From: Lautropia sp.
GTDB lineage: Bacteria; Pseudomonadota; Gammaproteobacteria; Burkholderiales; Burkholderiaceae_E
Direction of reading: 5' to 3'
Assembly: GCA_030528325.1 (NCBI GenBank)
Contig: JAUMZD010000011.1
Coordinates: 1 to 64,000, forward strand
Length of the DNA: 64,000 bases
The position numbers and the translations under genes were made by a program. This document shows positions 37,416 to 46,853 of this stretch, piece after piece (position 1 is the first letter of the stretch; each line of letters starts with the position of its first letter). Below the pieces are notes generated by a model. That model saw nothing but the letters and a program-made list of their open reading frames with translations, was not told where the DNA came from and did not search any database.

Positions 37416-38048
37416 AGCTGGATTTCCTTGTGGAGATTGAACAAAAAGAAAGTCGGCACTTACTTACCAAAGAGACCGCATATGACCAGCATCTTCGTGA
37501 GCATTCATGACTTCAATGCGACGACTGCCCAGCCGCTTGGGCGGCAGGAAAGTCGCGGGCTGCAAACCGACCGCGCCGGCCCATTCTGCACCCGCTTCCT
37601 GCCCCTTGGTACCGGCCACGGGGCGGCGAATCGGGCACGAACCGTGCTCGGCGGGGCCGATTTTCGCCTTCGCGATTCCTGCCGCCCAAGCGCCTGGTGT
37701 GATGCCTGCCAATCTGCCGATCTCCTGTTGAACCTGTGACAAGCAAGGCACTGGTGTCAGTGTGTTGTTTGTCTCAGGCTGTGGGTAGGTTTTTCTACCC
37801 CTAATTGTGATCCTATTCTGAGTTTCTGTCCGGGGTGCTGATGACTGACCGGGTATCTGGGATAGTGCCGCTGTGACGGGATGCGCAACGACGGCCAAAA
37901 AGACTGTCTCTGACAGGGGGTAAGATGCCTGTCTTGCGTGTGAAGGGCCGCTGGCAGGGAAGGGAAGGGCGGAAGGAAAGGTCTGATATTTTCTCGAAAG
38001 CCATTGAAAACAGCCTCATATAGGCAAGTGAGTACAAACTTTCCATTC
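37416..38048. other. Intergenic region between pckG and the metC-like gene
   Basis: About 630 bases between divergent genes. It contains a full copy of element A (37531-37696) and a SlmA-like half site near 38028. Promoters for both neighbours must be here but no clear -35/-10 pair stands out. Open frames on both strands are produced by the repeat. Confidence 0.6.
37531..37696. repeat. Element A, full copy
   Basis: From AGCCGCTTGGGCGGCAGGAA to TTCCTGCCGCCCAAGCGCC, in the same orientation as the copy at 13815. The central hairpin is altered to CCCCTTGGTACCGGCCACGGGG, with a compensated stem, which suggests the fold matters. Confidence 0.9.
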
Positions 38049-39335
38049 ATGCGGGATCAGGATCAATTACAGGGAGCCAATGCTGTGCAGGATCGAGAAG
38101 ATCGAGTAACGTCCACTCAGGGTGTTTTAAAAAAACAACATTCCGATAAGGGTTCAACCCAATTGAATGAAGTGGGTCGAGGTATTAGTCGCCCGATTCA
38201 TGTGCTGAATCCGCCGGTAGTTCGTGCCTCCAGTGTGATCTTCGATTCAGTGGGCGCCGCCTGGGAAGAAGGCAGTGCCACGGGCAGGGGCGAACGACAC
38301 CGTTCGACCTACGCCACGGCCGGGACGGAGACCACCTATACGTTGATGGATGCCGTGGCAGCGCTGGAAGGGGAGGGCCATGACTGCCGGGCTGCCTTGA
38401 TGTCTTCCGGGCTGCTGGCGATCAGCACAGCGATGTTGGCATTCACCAACCCTGGTGATCATGTGCTGATGAGCGATTCGGTCTATGGGCCGGCACGGCA
38501 CTTTGCCGAGACGGTACTGAAGCGCTTTGGCGTGACGACAAGCTATTTCGATCCACTGGCCCGGCCGGACGAGCTTGACAGGTTGGCAAGTGCTCACACT
38601 CGCATGATCTATCTGGAAAGCCCGGGCAGCTACACCTTCGAGATTCAGGACGTGCCTGCCATTTGCGAGTGGGCGCGCGCGCGCGGTGTGCTGAGCGTCA
38701 TCGACAACACCTACGCCTCGCCACGTCTGGCCCGGCCTTTCGATTGGGGGGTGGACGTTTCGCTGATTGCACTGACCAAATACTGGTGTGGCCATGCAGA
38801 TGTGCTGATGGGCGCGGCGGTCGTGCGTGAGCCTTTGTGGCAGCAACTCTGGGACACCGTCCGCCAGTTGGGCGTGTGCGTCGGCGGGGATGACGCCTGG
38901 CTGGTCCTGCGGGGTTTGCGTACGCTCGATGCCCGGATGGCGGTTCACGAGAAAACGGCATTGACCGTGGCCCGCTGGCTGGAGCAGCAGCCGGATGTGG
39001 TGCGTGTGCTACATCCGGGCCTGGAGAGTCACCCGCAGCATGCGCTGTTCAAGCGGGATTTTCTGGGCAGCAATGGCCTTTTCTCGTTCGAGTTGAAGCC
39101 GGTCTCTTCGGCGGCGGTGGCGGCATTGTGCAATGGCCGGCGACATTTCCAGATCGGCTACTCTTGGGGGGGGTTCGAGAGCCTCATCATGCCGGCCCAT
39201 CTCCAGGGTGCCAGAAGCGTCGGTCCCTGGTCGGGTGGCCCGTTAGTGAGGATTCACTGCGGCCTGGAGTCTGCTGATGCCTTGATCGCTGATCTGGATG
39301 AAGGTCTGAAAGCGATGCGTGCTGTCTCTGCTTGA
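38049..39335 (+). CDS. metC: Cystathionine beta-lyase or related Cys/Met metabolism PLP enzyme
   Basis: A 428-residue fold-type I PLP enzyme of the cystathionine gamma-synthase family. The PLP lysine is in LIALTKYWCGHADVLMG, preceded by VIDNTYASPRLARPFDWG; the tyrosine-containing RSTYATAGTETTYTLMDAVA and YSWGGFESL motifs favour cystathionine beta-lyase (MetC), which makes homocysteine for methionine synthesis. The N-terminus is about 35 residues longer than usual and polar. I used the ATG at 38049; a TTG at 38004 is possible. Substrate specificity is inferred. Confidence 0.88.
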   Translation: MRDQDQLQGANAVQDREDRVTSTQGVLKKQHSDKGSTQLNEVGRGISRPIHVLNPPVVRASSVIFDSVGAAWEEGSATGRGERHRSTYATAGTETTYTLMDAVAALEGEGHDCRAALMSSGLLAISTAMLAFTNPGDHVLMSDSVYGPARHFAETVLKRFGVTTSYFDPLARPDELDRLASAHTRMIYLESPGSYTFEIQDVPAICEWARARGVLSVIDNTYASPRLARPFDWGVDVSLIALTKYWCGHADVLMGAAVVREPLWQQLWDTVRQLGVCVGGDDAWLVLRGLRTLDARMAVHEKTALTVARWLEQQPDVVRVLHPGLESHPQHALFKRDFLGSNGLFSFELKPVSSAAVAALCNGRRHFQIGYSWGGFESLIMPAHLQGARSVGPWSGGPLVRIHCGLESADALIADLDEGLKAMRAVSA

Positions 39336-39358
39336 TGACAGGGTGTGAAGCCGTGCCC

Positions 39359-39387
39359 CTGCCGCCCCAAGCGCCTGGGGGCGGCAG
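39359..39387 (+). terminator. Hairpin after metC, resembling an element A tip
   Basis: CTGCCGCCCC pairs with GGGGCGGCAG around the sequence AAGCGCCTG, 23 bases after the metC stop. The left arm and loop (CCGCCCCAAGCGCCTGG) match the outer end of element A. There is no T run. Confidence 0.45.
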
Positions 39388-39583
39388 CTGTGGATCACAC
39401 CGCTCAGGCCGAGCCGATCGATGGGGCTCTCTGCCAGCTGTCTCTGGTGAAAAACTGCTGGCAGTCGCCAACTATTTACACCCCAGCGTCGGGTAAATTG
39501 ACGATAATTTCAGGGTTCGGTTGTCGGTGAACTTGCCGGCAACCGCCGATTCCTAGTTAGTGCTCACTTATAGGGTAGTTGTG

Positions 39584-40714
39584 ATGACGCCTGAAGGCCT
39601 CCTTCCAATCGATCAATTGATTAACCAGGATCTCGACGACCTGATCCGCAAGGCCCGTCCGCAGTACGAGGCCATGGCAGGTCATCAGGTGTGGCTGACC
39701 GGTGGCGCCGGCTTCCTGGGCTACTACCTGGTGCTGTCGATCGGGCACTGGAACAAGACGGCGCCGGCCGACAAGAAGATCCGGCTCACGGTGCTGGACA
39801 ACTATGTGCGTGGCGTGCCGGCCTGGCTCGAAGGGGCCAAGTCCGATGAGATCGTGCTGCGCAAGCATGATGTGACGCATCCGATTCCGGCAGATCTGCC
39901 GCCGGCGAATTTCATCATCCACGCCGCTTCGATCGCTTCGCCGATGTACTACCGGAAGTATCCGCTGGAGACGATCGATGCCAATGTGAACGGCCTGCGT
40001 CTGATGCTCGACTACGCAGCCGAGCGCAACCAGAAGGCGCCGGGCTCGATGAAGGGCTTTCTGTTCTTCTCGACCAGCGAGATCTATGGTGATCCGACGC
40101 CGGACGCGATCCCCACGCCGGAAACCTATCGTGGCCTGGTCTCTTGCACCGGTCCGCGTGCCTGCTATGACGAGTCGAAGCGGGTGGGCGAGACGCTGTG
40201 TGTGCTCTATGCCCAGAACAAGGGTGTGCCGGTGTCGCAGGCGCGGCCCTTCAACAACTATGGTCCAGGCCTGAAGATCACCGATGGCCGAGTGCTGCCC
40301 GACTTTGCCCGTGACGTGCTGGCCGGTCGTGACATCGTGATGCTGTCCGATGGTTCCCCGACCCGAACCTTCTGCTATATCACCGATGCACTGTCGGGCT
40401 ACCTGCGGGTGCTGGTCAACGGTCGTCGTGGCGAGCCGTACAACATCGGCATCGAGACGCCCGAGATCACGATGCGCGAGCTGGCCGAGAAGGTTCGCAA
40501 GCTGGCCAACGAGCTGTGGGGCTATGAAGGCAAGGTGATCCACAAGCTGTCGGACGAGGGCGAGGTCTATCTGGCCGACAACCCGAACCGTCGCTGCCCG
40601 ATCATCACGAAGGCGCGCACCGAGCTGGGCTATGCGCCGGAAGTCGATGTGGACACGGGTCTGCGCCGCATCCTGAACTGGTATTACTTCAATCGCGAAG
40701 CTGAGGCTGCCTGA
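39584..40714 (+). CDS. uxs: NAD-dependent epimerase/dehydratase, probable UDP-glucuronate decarboxylase
   Basis: A 376-residue extended short-chain dehydrogenase. The NAD-binding motif TGGAGFLG is at 39-46, the active-site serine region FFSTSEIYGDP and the YxxxK motif CYDESKR are present, followed by ARPFNNYGPG and SPTRTFCYI. This pattern fits UDP-xylose synthase, which decarboxylates UDP-glucuronate. The next gene, overlapping by one base, makes UDP-glucuronate, supporting that role. An additional N-terminal segment of about 30 residues precedes the Rossmann fold. Product is likely used for surface polysaccharide; no glycosyltransferases are nearby. Confidence 0.85.
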   Translation: MTPEGLLPIDQLINQDLDDLIRKARPQYEAMAGHQVWLTGGAGFLGYYLVLSIGHWNKTAPADKKIRLTVLDNYVRGVPAWLEGAKSDEIVLRKHDVTHPIPADLPPANFIIHAASIASPMYYRKYPLETIDANVNGLRLMLDYAAERNQKAPGSMKGFLFFSTSEIYGDPTPDAIPTPETYRGLVSCTGPRACYDESKRVGETLCVLYAQNKGVPVSQARPFNNYGPGLKITDGRVLPDFARDVLAGRDIVMLSDGSPTRTFCYITDALSGYLRVLVNGRRGEPYNIGIETPEITMRELAEKVRKLANELWGYEGKVIHKLSDEGEVYLADNPNRRCPIITKARTELGYAPEVDVDTGLRRILNWYYFNREAEAA

Positions 40715-42120
40715 TGAAAATTTGTGTGGTGGGAACCGGCTATGTCGGTCTGGTGTCCGGTACGGGCTTGGCCTCGATCGGACACGAGGTGGTGTGCGTG
40801 GATGTGGATGCGGCCAAGGTGGATCGCATCAACCGCGGCGAGCCGCCTATCCATGAAGAAGGTCTGGAGCCGCTGCTGAAGGCGAACGTGGGCAAGGGCC
40901 TGCGCGCCTCGACTTCGCTGGCCGAGGCGATGGATGGTGCGGACGTGGCACTGATCTGCGTCGGCACGCCCTTTGATGGCAAGCTGATCGACCTGAGCTA
41001 TGTGTTGCAGGTCTCGCGTGAAATCGGTGAGGTGCTGAAGGCGCAGGCCGAGGCGGCGAAGGCGGCCGGACGCGAGCCGCACTATTGTGTGGTGACGGTC
41101 AAGAGCACGGTGGTGCCGGGCACGACCGACACGGATGTGCGCCAGGCCATCGAGTCGGTGTCGGGCCTCGAGGCCGGCCGGGATTTCGGCCTGGGCATGA
41201 ACCCGGAGTTTCTGGCTGAAGGCGTGGCCGTGAAGGACTTCCAGCAGCCGGATCGCATCGTGGTGGGCGGTATCGACAGGCGCTCGACCGAGCAGCTGGC
41301 CCGCATGTATCAGCACTTTGCCGACAAGGGTGTGCCGGTCGTGCAGACCACGCCGCGTACAGCCGAGATGATCAAGTACACCTCGAATGCCTTCATGGCC
41401 ACGATGATTTCGTTCTCGAACGAGATCGCACGGGTGTGTGATGGCATCGGGGATCTGGATGCAGCGGAAGTGTTCAAGGGTTTGCACCTGATGAAGCACC
41501 TGATCTATCGGGATGGGGCTGGCGAGCTGAAGATCGCAGGTGCTTCCTCCTTCCTGTGGGCAGGTTGCGGTTTTGGCGGCAGCTGCTTCCCGAAGGATGT
41601 GAAAGCGATCACGGCGCATGCAGCCAACCGGGGCGTACCGACGCCGATGCTGGATGCGGTGCTGTCCACGAACAAGACGCAGCCCGAGCGGATGATCTCG
41701 ATGCTGAAGGATCGCCTGGGCGAGTTGAAGGGCCGGAAGGTGACGGTGCTGGGTGTGGCCTTCAAGCCGGGGACGGACGATGTGCGTGAGTCGCCGGCAT
41801 TGCCGATCATCGCTGATCTGGTGAGGGCTGGCGTGGAAGTGACCGCTCACGATCCGATCGCGGTCGAGACCGGTCGGAGGGCGCTGGCCGAGTTCGGTGT
41901 CGCGCCGGATGCTTATGCCTTCGAGGCGGATCTGGATCGTGCGCTGGCTTCGGCCGAGGCCGTGCTGCTGGTGACGAGCTGGCCGGAGTACAAGGCGGTG
42001 CCCGAGCTTCAGCACAAGGCTGGCCGTGAGGCGGTGCCGCTGATCGATGGGCGTCGTTTCATTGCCCGTGATGCGCTGCCGGCTTATAGCGGTATCGGTC
42101 TGTCGTTGAAGGCGGGCTGA
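40714..42120 (+). CDS. ugd: UDP-glucose 6-dehydrogenase
   Basis: A 468-residue enzyme that oxidises UDP-glucose to UDP-glucuronate with two NAD. The N-terminal Rossmann motif GTGYVGLVSG is at 7-16, TVKSTVVPGTTD at 129-140, the substrate region GMNPEFLAEG at 161-170, and the catalytic cysteine is Cys291 in GCGFGGSCFPKD. The C-terminal UDP-binding domain (LGVAFKPGTDDVRESPA) is intact. The ATG overlaps the stop of the upstream decarboxylase gene (TGATG), so they are translated together. Confidence 0.97.
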   Translation: MKICVVGTGYVGLVSGTGLASIGHEVVCVDVDAAKVDRINRGEPPIHEEGLEPLLKANVGKGLRASTSLAEAMDGADVALICVGTPFDGKLIDLSYVLQVSREIGEVLKAQAEAAKAAGREPHYCVVTVKSTVVPGTTDTDVRQAIESVSGLEAGRDFGLGMNPEFLAEGVAVKDFQQPDRIVVGGIDRRSTEQLARMYQHFADKGVPVVQTTPRTAEMIKYTSNAFMATMISFSNEIARVCDGIGDLDAAEVFKGLHLMKHLIYRDGAGELKIAGASSFLWAGCGFGGSCFPKDVKAITAHAANRGVPTPMLDAVLSTNKTQPERMISMLKDRLGELKGRKVTVLGVAFKPGTDDVRESPALPIIADLVRAGVEVTAHDPIAVETGRRALAEFGVAPDAYAFEADLDRALASAEAVLLVTSWPEYKAVPELQHKAGREAVPLIDGRRFIARDALPAYSGIGLSLKAG

Positions 42121-42303
42121 TCACAGGAAGCGCCTGATGACCAGTATGTGAATGCTTACTTGGCTTCAAGGCGCTATCAGAACTGCTTGGCCTGAATGGC
42201 CTGTCTGAGAAACGGCGTTGTCCTCCCTTGGGGCACAACGCCGTTTCCTGTTTCTTCCTGCCGTGTGTGTCAGGGCTCGACGGAAGGCTTCTGGTACGAG
42301 CAG

Positions 42304-42326
42304 AAAAAACCCCGCCTAAGGCGGGG
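42304..42326 (-). terminator. Intrinsic terminator after the usp gene
   Basis: CCCCGCC-TAA-GGCGGGG forms a 7-bp stem; read leftward it is followed by six T residues. It is about 115 bases beyond the usp stop. The rest of the 42121-42441 gap holds a SlmA-like palindrome at 42148-42159 and nothing else I can identify. Confidence 0.85.
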
Positions 42327-42441
42327 CTGTCTGGCGCGGATAGCAGCCGTGAAAGGCGCTCGCCTCAGGATTTTCGCCGCGCCAGATCGTCAGGCCGATT
42401 TTGCCTGTCGGGGCAGAACCGGGGTGTCATCATCCGTTGCT

Positions 42442-42909
42442 TCACTTGGCTTCGGCGTCGGTATGACGGATGACGAGCAGGTCGATGTTGGCCTGGCTCA
42501 GCAGGCGGCGGGTGGCGCTGCCGAGCAGCAGGGCACTGAAACCGCTGCGTCCATGGGAAGCCACGACGATCAGATCGGCTTTTTTCTCGCGAGCCACGAG
42601 AATGATGCCGTCGGCCGGTTCATCGGCGACCTCGAAAGCGGTGTCGGGCGTCAGACCGGCCGCTTTGGCTTTTTCGGCCGCCTTGTCGAGGATCTCCTTG
42701 CCGGCGCTGCGAACTTTCTCGTCGTGCTCGGCTGCCGTCATGTAGTTGTTGGGCACCAGATCGCCGGCGTAGAGCGGCGGCGCATAGGGGGCGCCGATGT
42801 TGGCAATGGTGACGGAGGCCTTCAGAGCATTGGCCAGATTGATGCCGGCGTCAACAGCGCGATCAGACAGCGGGGAACCATCGGTGGCGATCAGGATGTG
42901 CTTGTACAT
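42442..42909 (-). CDS. uspA: Universal stress protein, UspA family
   Basis: A 155-residue single-domain Usp protein. It starts MYKHILIATDGSPLSDRAV, the typical first strand and nucleotide-contacting Asp, and ends with the phosphate-binding stretch VASHGRSGFSALLLGSATRRLL, seen in ATP-binding Usp proteins. Such proteins respond to starvation and stress; specific function cannot be assigned. A GGAGG ribosome site precedes the start. Monocistronic, with its own terminator. Confidence 0.93.
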   Translation of the reverse strand: MYKHILIATDGSPLSDRAVDAGINLANALKASVTIANIGAPYAPPLYAGDLVPNNYMTAAEHDEKVRSAGKEILDKAAEKAKAAGLTPDTAFEVADEPADGIILVAREKKADLIVVASHGRSGFSALLLGSATRRLLSQANIDLLVIRHTDAEAK

Positions 42910-43271
42910 GAGGAGGTCTCCTACAGAAGTTGATCGACAAAACCACGTCGGGCCTGGATCGTGAGGGGCGGAGGAAGTGCCGGCTCACGGATGACCCGGT
43001 ATCCCTGCAACAGGCCGGACTGGCCGGGGCGCTGGAAGGTTCGAACTTGCGGGCGGGGGCGCAGGCACCCTGCGGCGCAAGCGGGATGCTCGCTCGTCAG
43101 GGCCAGTTGCCCTGGTGCTGCAAATCGTCAATTCCAGCTGCCTGATTGCGGACAATACGCATTCTTTAACCTAAGGATAGACCAGATTTGCCCACTCGGG
43201 GAGGGAGGCCCATTTTTTTGTTGGCTGTCGGGGGCGCCATGCAGCAGCGGTGCTGGCCAGCGTGAGGGCTT
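42910..43271. other. Intergenic gap between usp and the EAL-domain gene
   Basis: About 360 bases. A short AT-richer stretch near 43150-43175 (ACGCATTCTTTAACCTAAGG) is the only compositional feature. I see no gene, repeat copy or clear terminator. Confidence 0.5.
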
Positions 43272-45083
43272 TCAGCAGATGGGCTGGCCCTGGCAGGGGA
43301 GGAAACGGGTGCTCTGGCGGATCTGGGCCTGCAGTTGCGCGGCGGAAACGGGGGGGCTGAACAGATTGCCCTGAACCGTGCAGCGGGGCAGGAACTGCTG
43401 GAGGCAGTCGAACTCTTCTTTGGTTTCGATGCCTTCTGCCACGGCGCTGAGCTTCAGCCCGGCAGCCAGCCCGAGAATGGCATGCACGATGGCCTTTGAG
43501 ACCGCCTTGCGGGGAAGTCCCCGGATGAAACTGCGGTCGATCTTGATTTCGTCGAAGGGTAGTGTGTGCAGATAGGTCAGTGACGAGTAGCCGGTGCCGA
43601 AATCATCGAGGGACAGCGACAGGCCAAGATGCTTCAGCGCGCTGATCAGGTCATGGACCTGGTCCCCGTTTTCGACCAGCAGCGATTCGGTCAGCTCCAG
43701 CGTCAATAGTTCAGGCGGGAAACCGGTGTCCTTGAGGGCCTGCGCCACGGTATCGGTGAGGTTGCCACGGAGGGTCTGGGCTGCAGAGATGTTCACGGCG
43801 ATCTGCAAGCGGGGCAGACCGGCATCCAGCCACGCACGTCCCTGCTGGCAGGCCTGATGCAGGGCCCAGGAACCGATGTCGGCGATCAGGCCGGAACGCT
43901 CGGCAATGGGCACGAAATGTTCCGGCAGGATCATGCCAAGATCGCGATGGTGCCAGCGGATCAACGCCTCGACGCCGGTGATCTGCAGGGTCTGGCTGTC
44001 GATCTTGGGCTGGTAGACAAGCTGAAGCTCGTTGTAGCGGATCGCGTGACGCAGATGGTTTTCCAGCGCCAGAAAATTGGCACTGGCCGATGCCTGGGCC
44101 GGATCGAAGTACTCGATCCGATGTCCACCCCTCCGTTTGGCAATGGTCAGCGCGGTTTCGGCATGCTGCACCAGCTGGCAGGCGTCCTTGCCATGAGTGG
44201 GGAAGACGGCCAGGCCGATGCTGGCGGAAATGAACAACTCCCGCCCGTCGATGTGGATGGGCTGGGCCAGAATCTGTGAGAGGGACTGCAGCCATTGCTG
44301 ATGGGCGGGATCACGCGGACCACCCGGCAGCAGCGCCATGAAGCGGTCTCCACCGCAGCGGGCGAGCCAGGGCGAGGCTGTCATGGCCGGTCGGCGCCGG
44401 TCGGCGCCCGTATGCTGGCTGACCACATGGTCCAGCCGCTGGCTGAGTGCTTTCAGGTAGGCATCACCGATCTGGTGTCCGAGGCCCTCGTTGAGTTGCC
44501 GGAAGCGATCCACATCCAGCATCATCAGCGTGTACTTCTTCGGGGCCGAGCGCAGGACCACGTCGAGGCGACGCATGAAGCCGCTCCGGTTGGTCAGGCC
44601 CGTGAGCTGATCCAGCTTCAGCAGCCGATCCCGGTAGATCTTGAGCCCAAGGCACTGGCGCAGCTTCAGCAGCAGCGCTGTCCTGTTCACGGGCTTGGAC
44701 ATCACGTCCATCAGATTCAGGTCGAGCGCGAGTTGCCAGAGCGTGTCCTTCTGGCCGGAGGCGAGCAGGATGATGGGCAGTTGCTGCCAGGAGGGGTGCT
44801 GCCGGTTGCTCCGAAGCCATTGCAGCCGTTCGTGATCATCGGCGTCGAGACTGATCAGGACCAGTGCAGGCGGTCTTTCGGCCTGGATCAACGCCTCTGC
44901 TTCCCGGCAGTCGCTGGCAACCAGCAGGGCGCCCGGTCTTTCCTGGTTCAGAATGTCATGAACACTCTGGATCGTGACCTTGTCATGATCCAATAGCAGA
45001 ACGGCGTTCTGTTTTCCGATCAGTGCGTCTTCACTGCGGTTGCTGAGCAGTCCGCCGACGCTGAAATGGAGATCAGGACTCAC
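43272..45083 (-). CDS. Receiver-like/degenerate GGDEF/EAL protein, probable c-di-GMP phosphodiesterase
   Basis: A 603-residue cytoplasmic signalling protein with three parts. Residues 25-145 resemble a response-regulator receiver, with Asp80 in VLISLD and a Lys in MSKPVN (130). Residues 150-325 are a GGDEF domain whose signature is GGDRF (244-248), so diguanylate cyclase activity is unlikely. Residues 335-585 are an EAL domain with EAL at 372-374, a DDFGTGYSSL loop, KIDRSFI and AEGIET, all intact, so it probably hydrolyses c-di-GMP. No sensor kinase is adjacent. Confidence 0.92.
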   Translation of the reverse strand: MSPDLHFSVGGLLSNRSEDALIGKQNAVLLLDHDKVTIQSVHDILNQERPGALLVASDCREAEALIQAERPPALVLISLDADDHERLQWLRSNRQHPSWQQLPIILLASGQKDTLWQLALDLNLMDVMSKPVNRTALLLKLRQCLGLKIYRDRLLKLDQLTGLTNRSGFMRRLDVVLRSAPKKYTLMMLDVDRFRQLNEGLGHQIGDAYLKALSQRLDHVVSQHTGADRRRPAMTASPWLARCGGDRFMALLPGGPRDPAHQQWLQSLSQILAQPIHIDGRELFISASIGLAVFPTHGKDACQLVQHAETALTIAKRRGGHRIEYFDPAQASASANFLALENHLRHAIRYNELQLVYQPKIDSQTLQITGVEALIRWHHRDLGMILPEHFVPIAERSGLIADIGSWALHQACQQGRAWLDAGLPRLQIAVNISAAQTLRGNLTDTVAQALKDTGFPPELLTLELTESLLVENGDQVHDLISALKHLGLSLSLDDFGTGYSSLTYLHTLPFDEIKIDRSFIRGLPRKAVSKAIVHAILGLAAGLKLSAVAEGIETKEEFDCLQQFLPRCTVQGNLFSPPVSAAQLQAQIRQSTRFLPCQGQPIC

Positions 45084-45489
45084 TTGTTCTTGCCGCCGAA
45101 AAAAGGCCCGTCGAGCATGACATGAACGGTGTGTTCATGCGGGAAGCTCCACGGTGCCATGACTTCGGGTGTTACTTCGGGGCTTAAAAGATACCCTATT
45201 TGTCGGGACGATTTTCATCGTGACCGGCTGGCATGGGGACTTTGGGCGGGATCAAATCGCGAATGCGCTGTTTTCCTCCGGAAGGTCGTGCCGAAAGCGA
45301 CAGCCTGTCGGGATAAAAGCCACGCCAGTCATGGCGGAGCGCGCTCCTGCCGCCCAAGCGCCGGGGCCAACCGTTCGTCAGGTGGGGGTTCGTGCCTGTG
45401 CAGGCCGCCGAGAGGGGATGCCGGCGCCGGACATGCACGGTGGCCCGTGCTCATCGCTCTGGCAGCCGGCTGCACTCATCCTGTCCGGA
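45084..45489. other. Intergenic region between EAL gene and GntR gene, with element A fragment
   Basis: About 400 bases. An element A end fragment (TCCTGCCGCCCAAGCGCCGG) lies at 45344-45363. Another short stretch just upstream, TTCGGGGCTTAAAAGATACCC near 45177, is AT-richer and could include the EAL gene promoter. No credible gene. Confidence 0.5.
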
Positions 45490-46317
45490 TCAGGCCGTCT
45501 GCACCGGCGTGCCATGTGTGGCTGCCGGGTTGTGCAGGGTCTGTGTGCTGCCATAGTCGCTGTCACCTTCGTTCAGGGCCGCTTCGGCGGTGATGAACGT
45601 GGGTTTTTCAGCGCCATTGGTGGTTGCAGGCACAGCCTGTCGGGCAGGCTGGGATTCTGCCTGGGCCTGATGGGTGCGCCAGGCGCGCTGCTGGGCCATG
45701 GCCTGAAGATAGACGAGCTGTTCGGCGGCATCGGCGTCGCCACGGTGGATGGCTTTCATCAGGGTCCGGTATTCGGCCATCGACTGTCGCAGGCGGTTTT
45801 CGGCCGGCGGCATCATGTTGCGGATCAGCTGCAGGAACCGACGCAGGTCGATGATGGCCCGCACCAGCCAGGGATTGGCTGCCATCTGCTGCAGCCGTTC
45901 ATGAAAGCGGTCGACGGCGCGGTGGTAGTCGTCGGCACGGTTGTTGCCGACCGCCATCTCGATCTGCTGGTGATAGAGGTCGAGCGCGGCCAGATCGTCA
46001 GCCGTCTTGCGCCGGACGGCATCGCCGGCACAACGGCTCTGCAGCATGCCCAGCACCGGGAAGAAGGCATCCACATCGCCGGGACTCAGTTCAGTCACGA
46101 AAGCACCACGCCCCGGCACGAGCCTGACCAGTCCCTCGTGAGCCAGCACTTTCAGTGCCTCACGCAGCGGTGTGCGGGAGGTGCCGAGCTGAGCCGAGAG
46201 GCCGAGTTCATCGATGCGTTCACCGGGAGAGAGGATGCGCTCGTAAATCATGTCGCGCAGGCGATCGGTGACTTCGACATGGAGGGATGACCGGCTGATC
46301 TTGTTATTGGATTCCAT
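45490..46317 (-). CDS. GntR-family transcriptional regulator, FCD (FadR) subfamily
   Basis: A 275-residue regulator. The N-terminal winged helix-turn-helix (residues 10-75) contains RLRDMIYERILSPGERIDE and LGTSRTPLREALKVLAHEGLV, the GntR signature. Residues 85-215 form an all-helical FCD ligand domain, with metal/ligand-type residues in DDYHRAVDRFHERL. The C-terminal 45 residues are low complexity. FCD regulators usually sense small organic acids; the target is unknown, and the gene is not beside an obvious catabolic operon. Confidence 0.92.
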   Translation of the reverse strand: MESNNKISRSSLHVEVTDRLRDMIYERILSPGERIDELGLSAQLGTSRTPLREALKVLAHEGLVRLVPGRGAFVTELSPGDVDAFFPVLGMLQSRCAGDAVRRKTADDLAALDLYHQQIEMAVGNNRADDYHRAVDRFHERLQQMAANPWLVRAIIDLRRFLQLIRNMMPPAENRLRQSMAEYRTLMKAIHRGDADAAEQLVYLQAMAQQRAWRTHQAQAESQPARQAVPATTNGAEKPTFITAEAALNEGDSDYGSTQTLHNPAATHGTPVQTA

Positions 46318-46853
46318 GTGGTGCTGTAAGGCTCAAGGCAAAAGGGACGACATGAAGGGGTGCGCCAGCAGGACGGGAAGACGATGAACGTATCCGTTCC
46401 TGTCAGCCCGTCTGGCGGCAGGCATGCCTGCATTCATGATCATGAAAGGCACGCGCCCGTTCAGGGCAGCTGCGCTGGAGGGCAGGTTGCCACGGACGGG
46501 CTTCTCACGGGAAATCGGTAACACCGGGACGAACCTTGCCGTGTGCGCGGGGCGCAGGCAAACAGCAGACCACCGTGCCGGAGCTGCGGGTGCCGGCACA
46601 TGACTGCCGTGGCCCAGGAGCTTGGGCGGCAGGAAAGTCGCGGGCTGGCGTGAAAGCGCTCACCGTGGCCGTGCCTGGGACATGATGATGCATGCCGGCA
46701 GCCGGCCTCCCCGGTCGTCTGTCTCGATGTTCATAATATTGTACTGTTGCCCACGGCCACTTGCGGGGCGATTCGCCGCGCTGTTGTTGTTTCAAGGCTT
46801 GTGGGACATGTCTTGACACCAGGCCGTGGCCGGGTAGTCGCTAGAATCCAACC
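46318..46853. other. Intergenic region between the GntR gene and argS, with element A fragment
   Basis: About 535 bases between divergent genes. An element A tip (AGGAGCTTGGGCGGCAGGAA then AGTCGCGGGCTGG) is at 46617-46649. An AT-rich stretch GTTCATAATATTGTACTG near 46729 and TAGAAT near 46842 may belong to the argS promoter, but spacing to a -35 is not convincing. No gene seen. Confidence 0.5.

Noticed and set aside
38004-38048. Upstream TTG start for metC
   Set aside because: No ribosome site and no conservation expected in that leader; the ATG at 38049 is preferred, though neither has a strong ribosome site.
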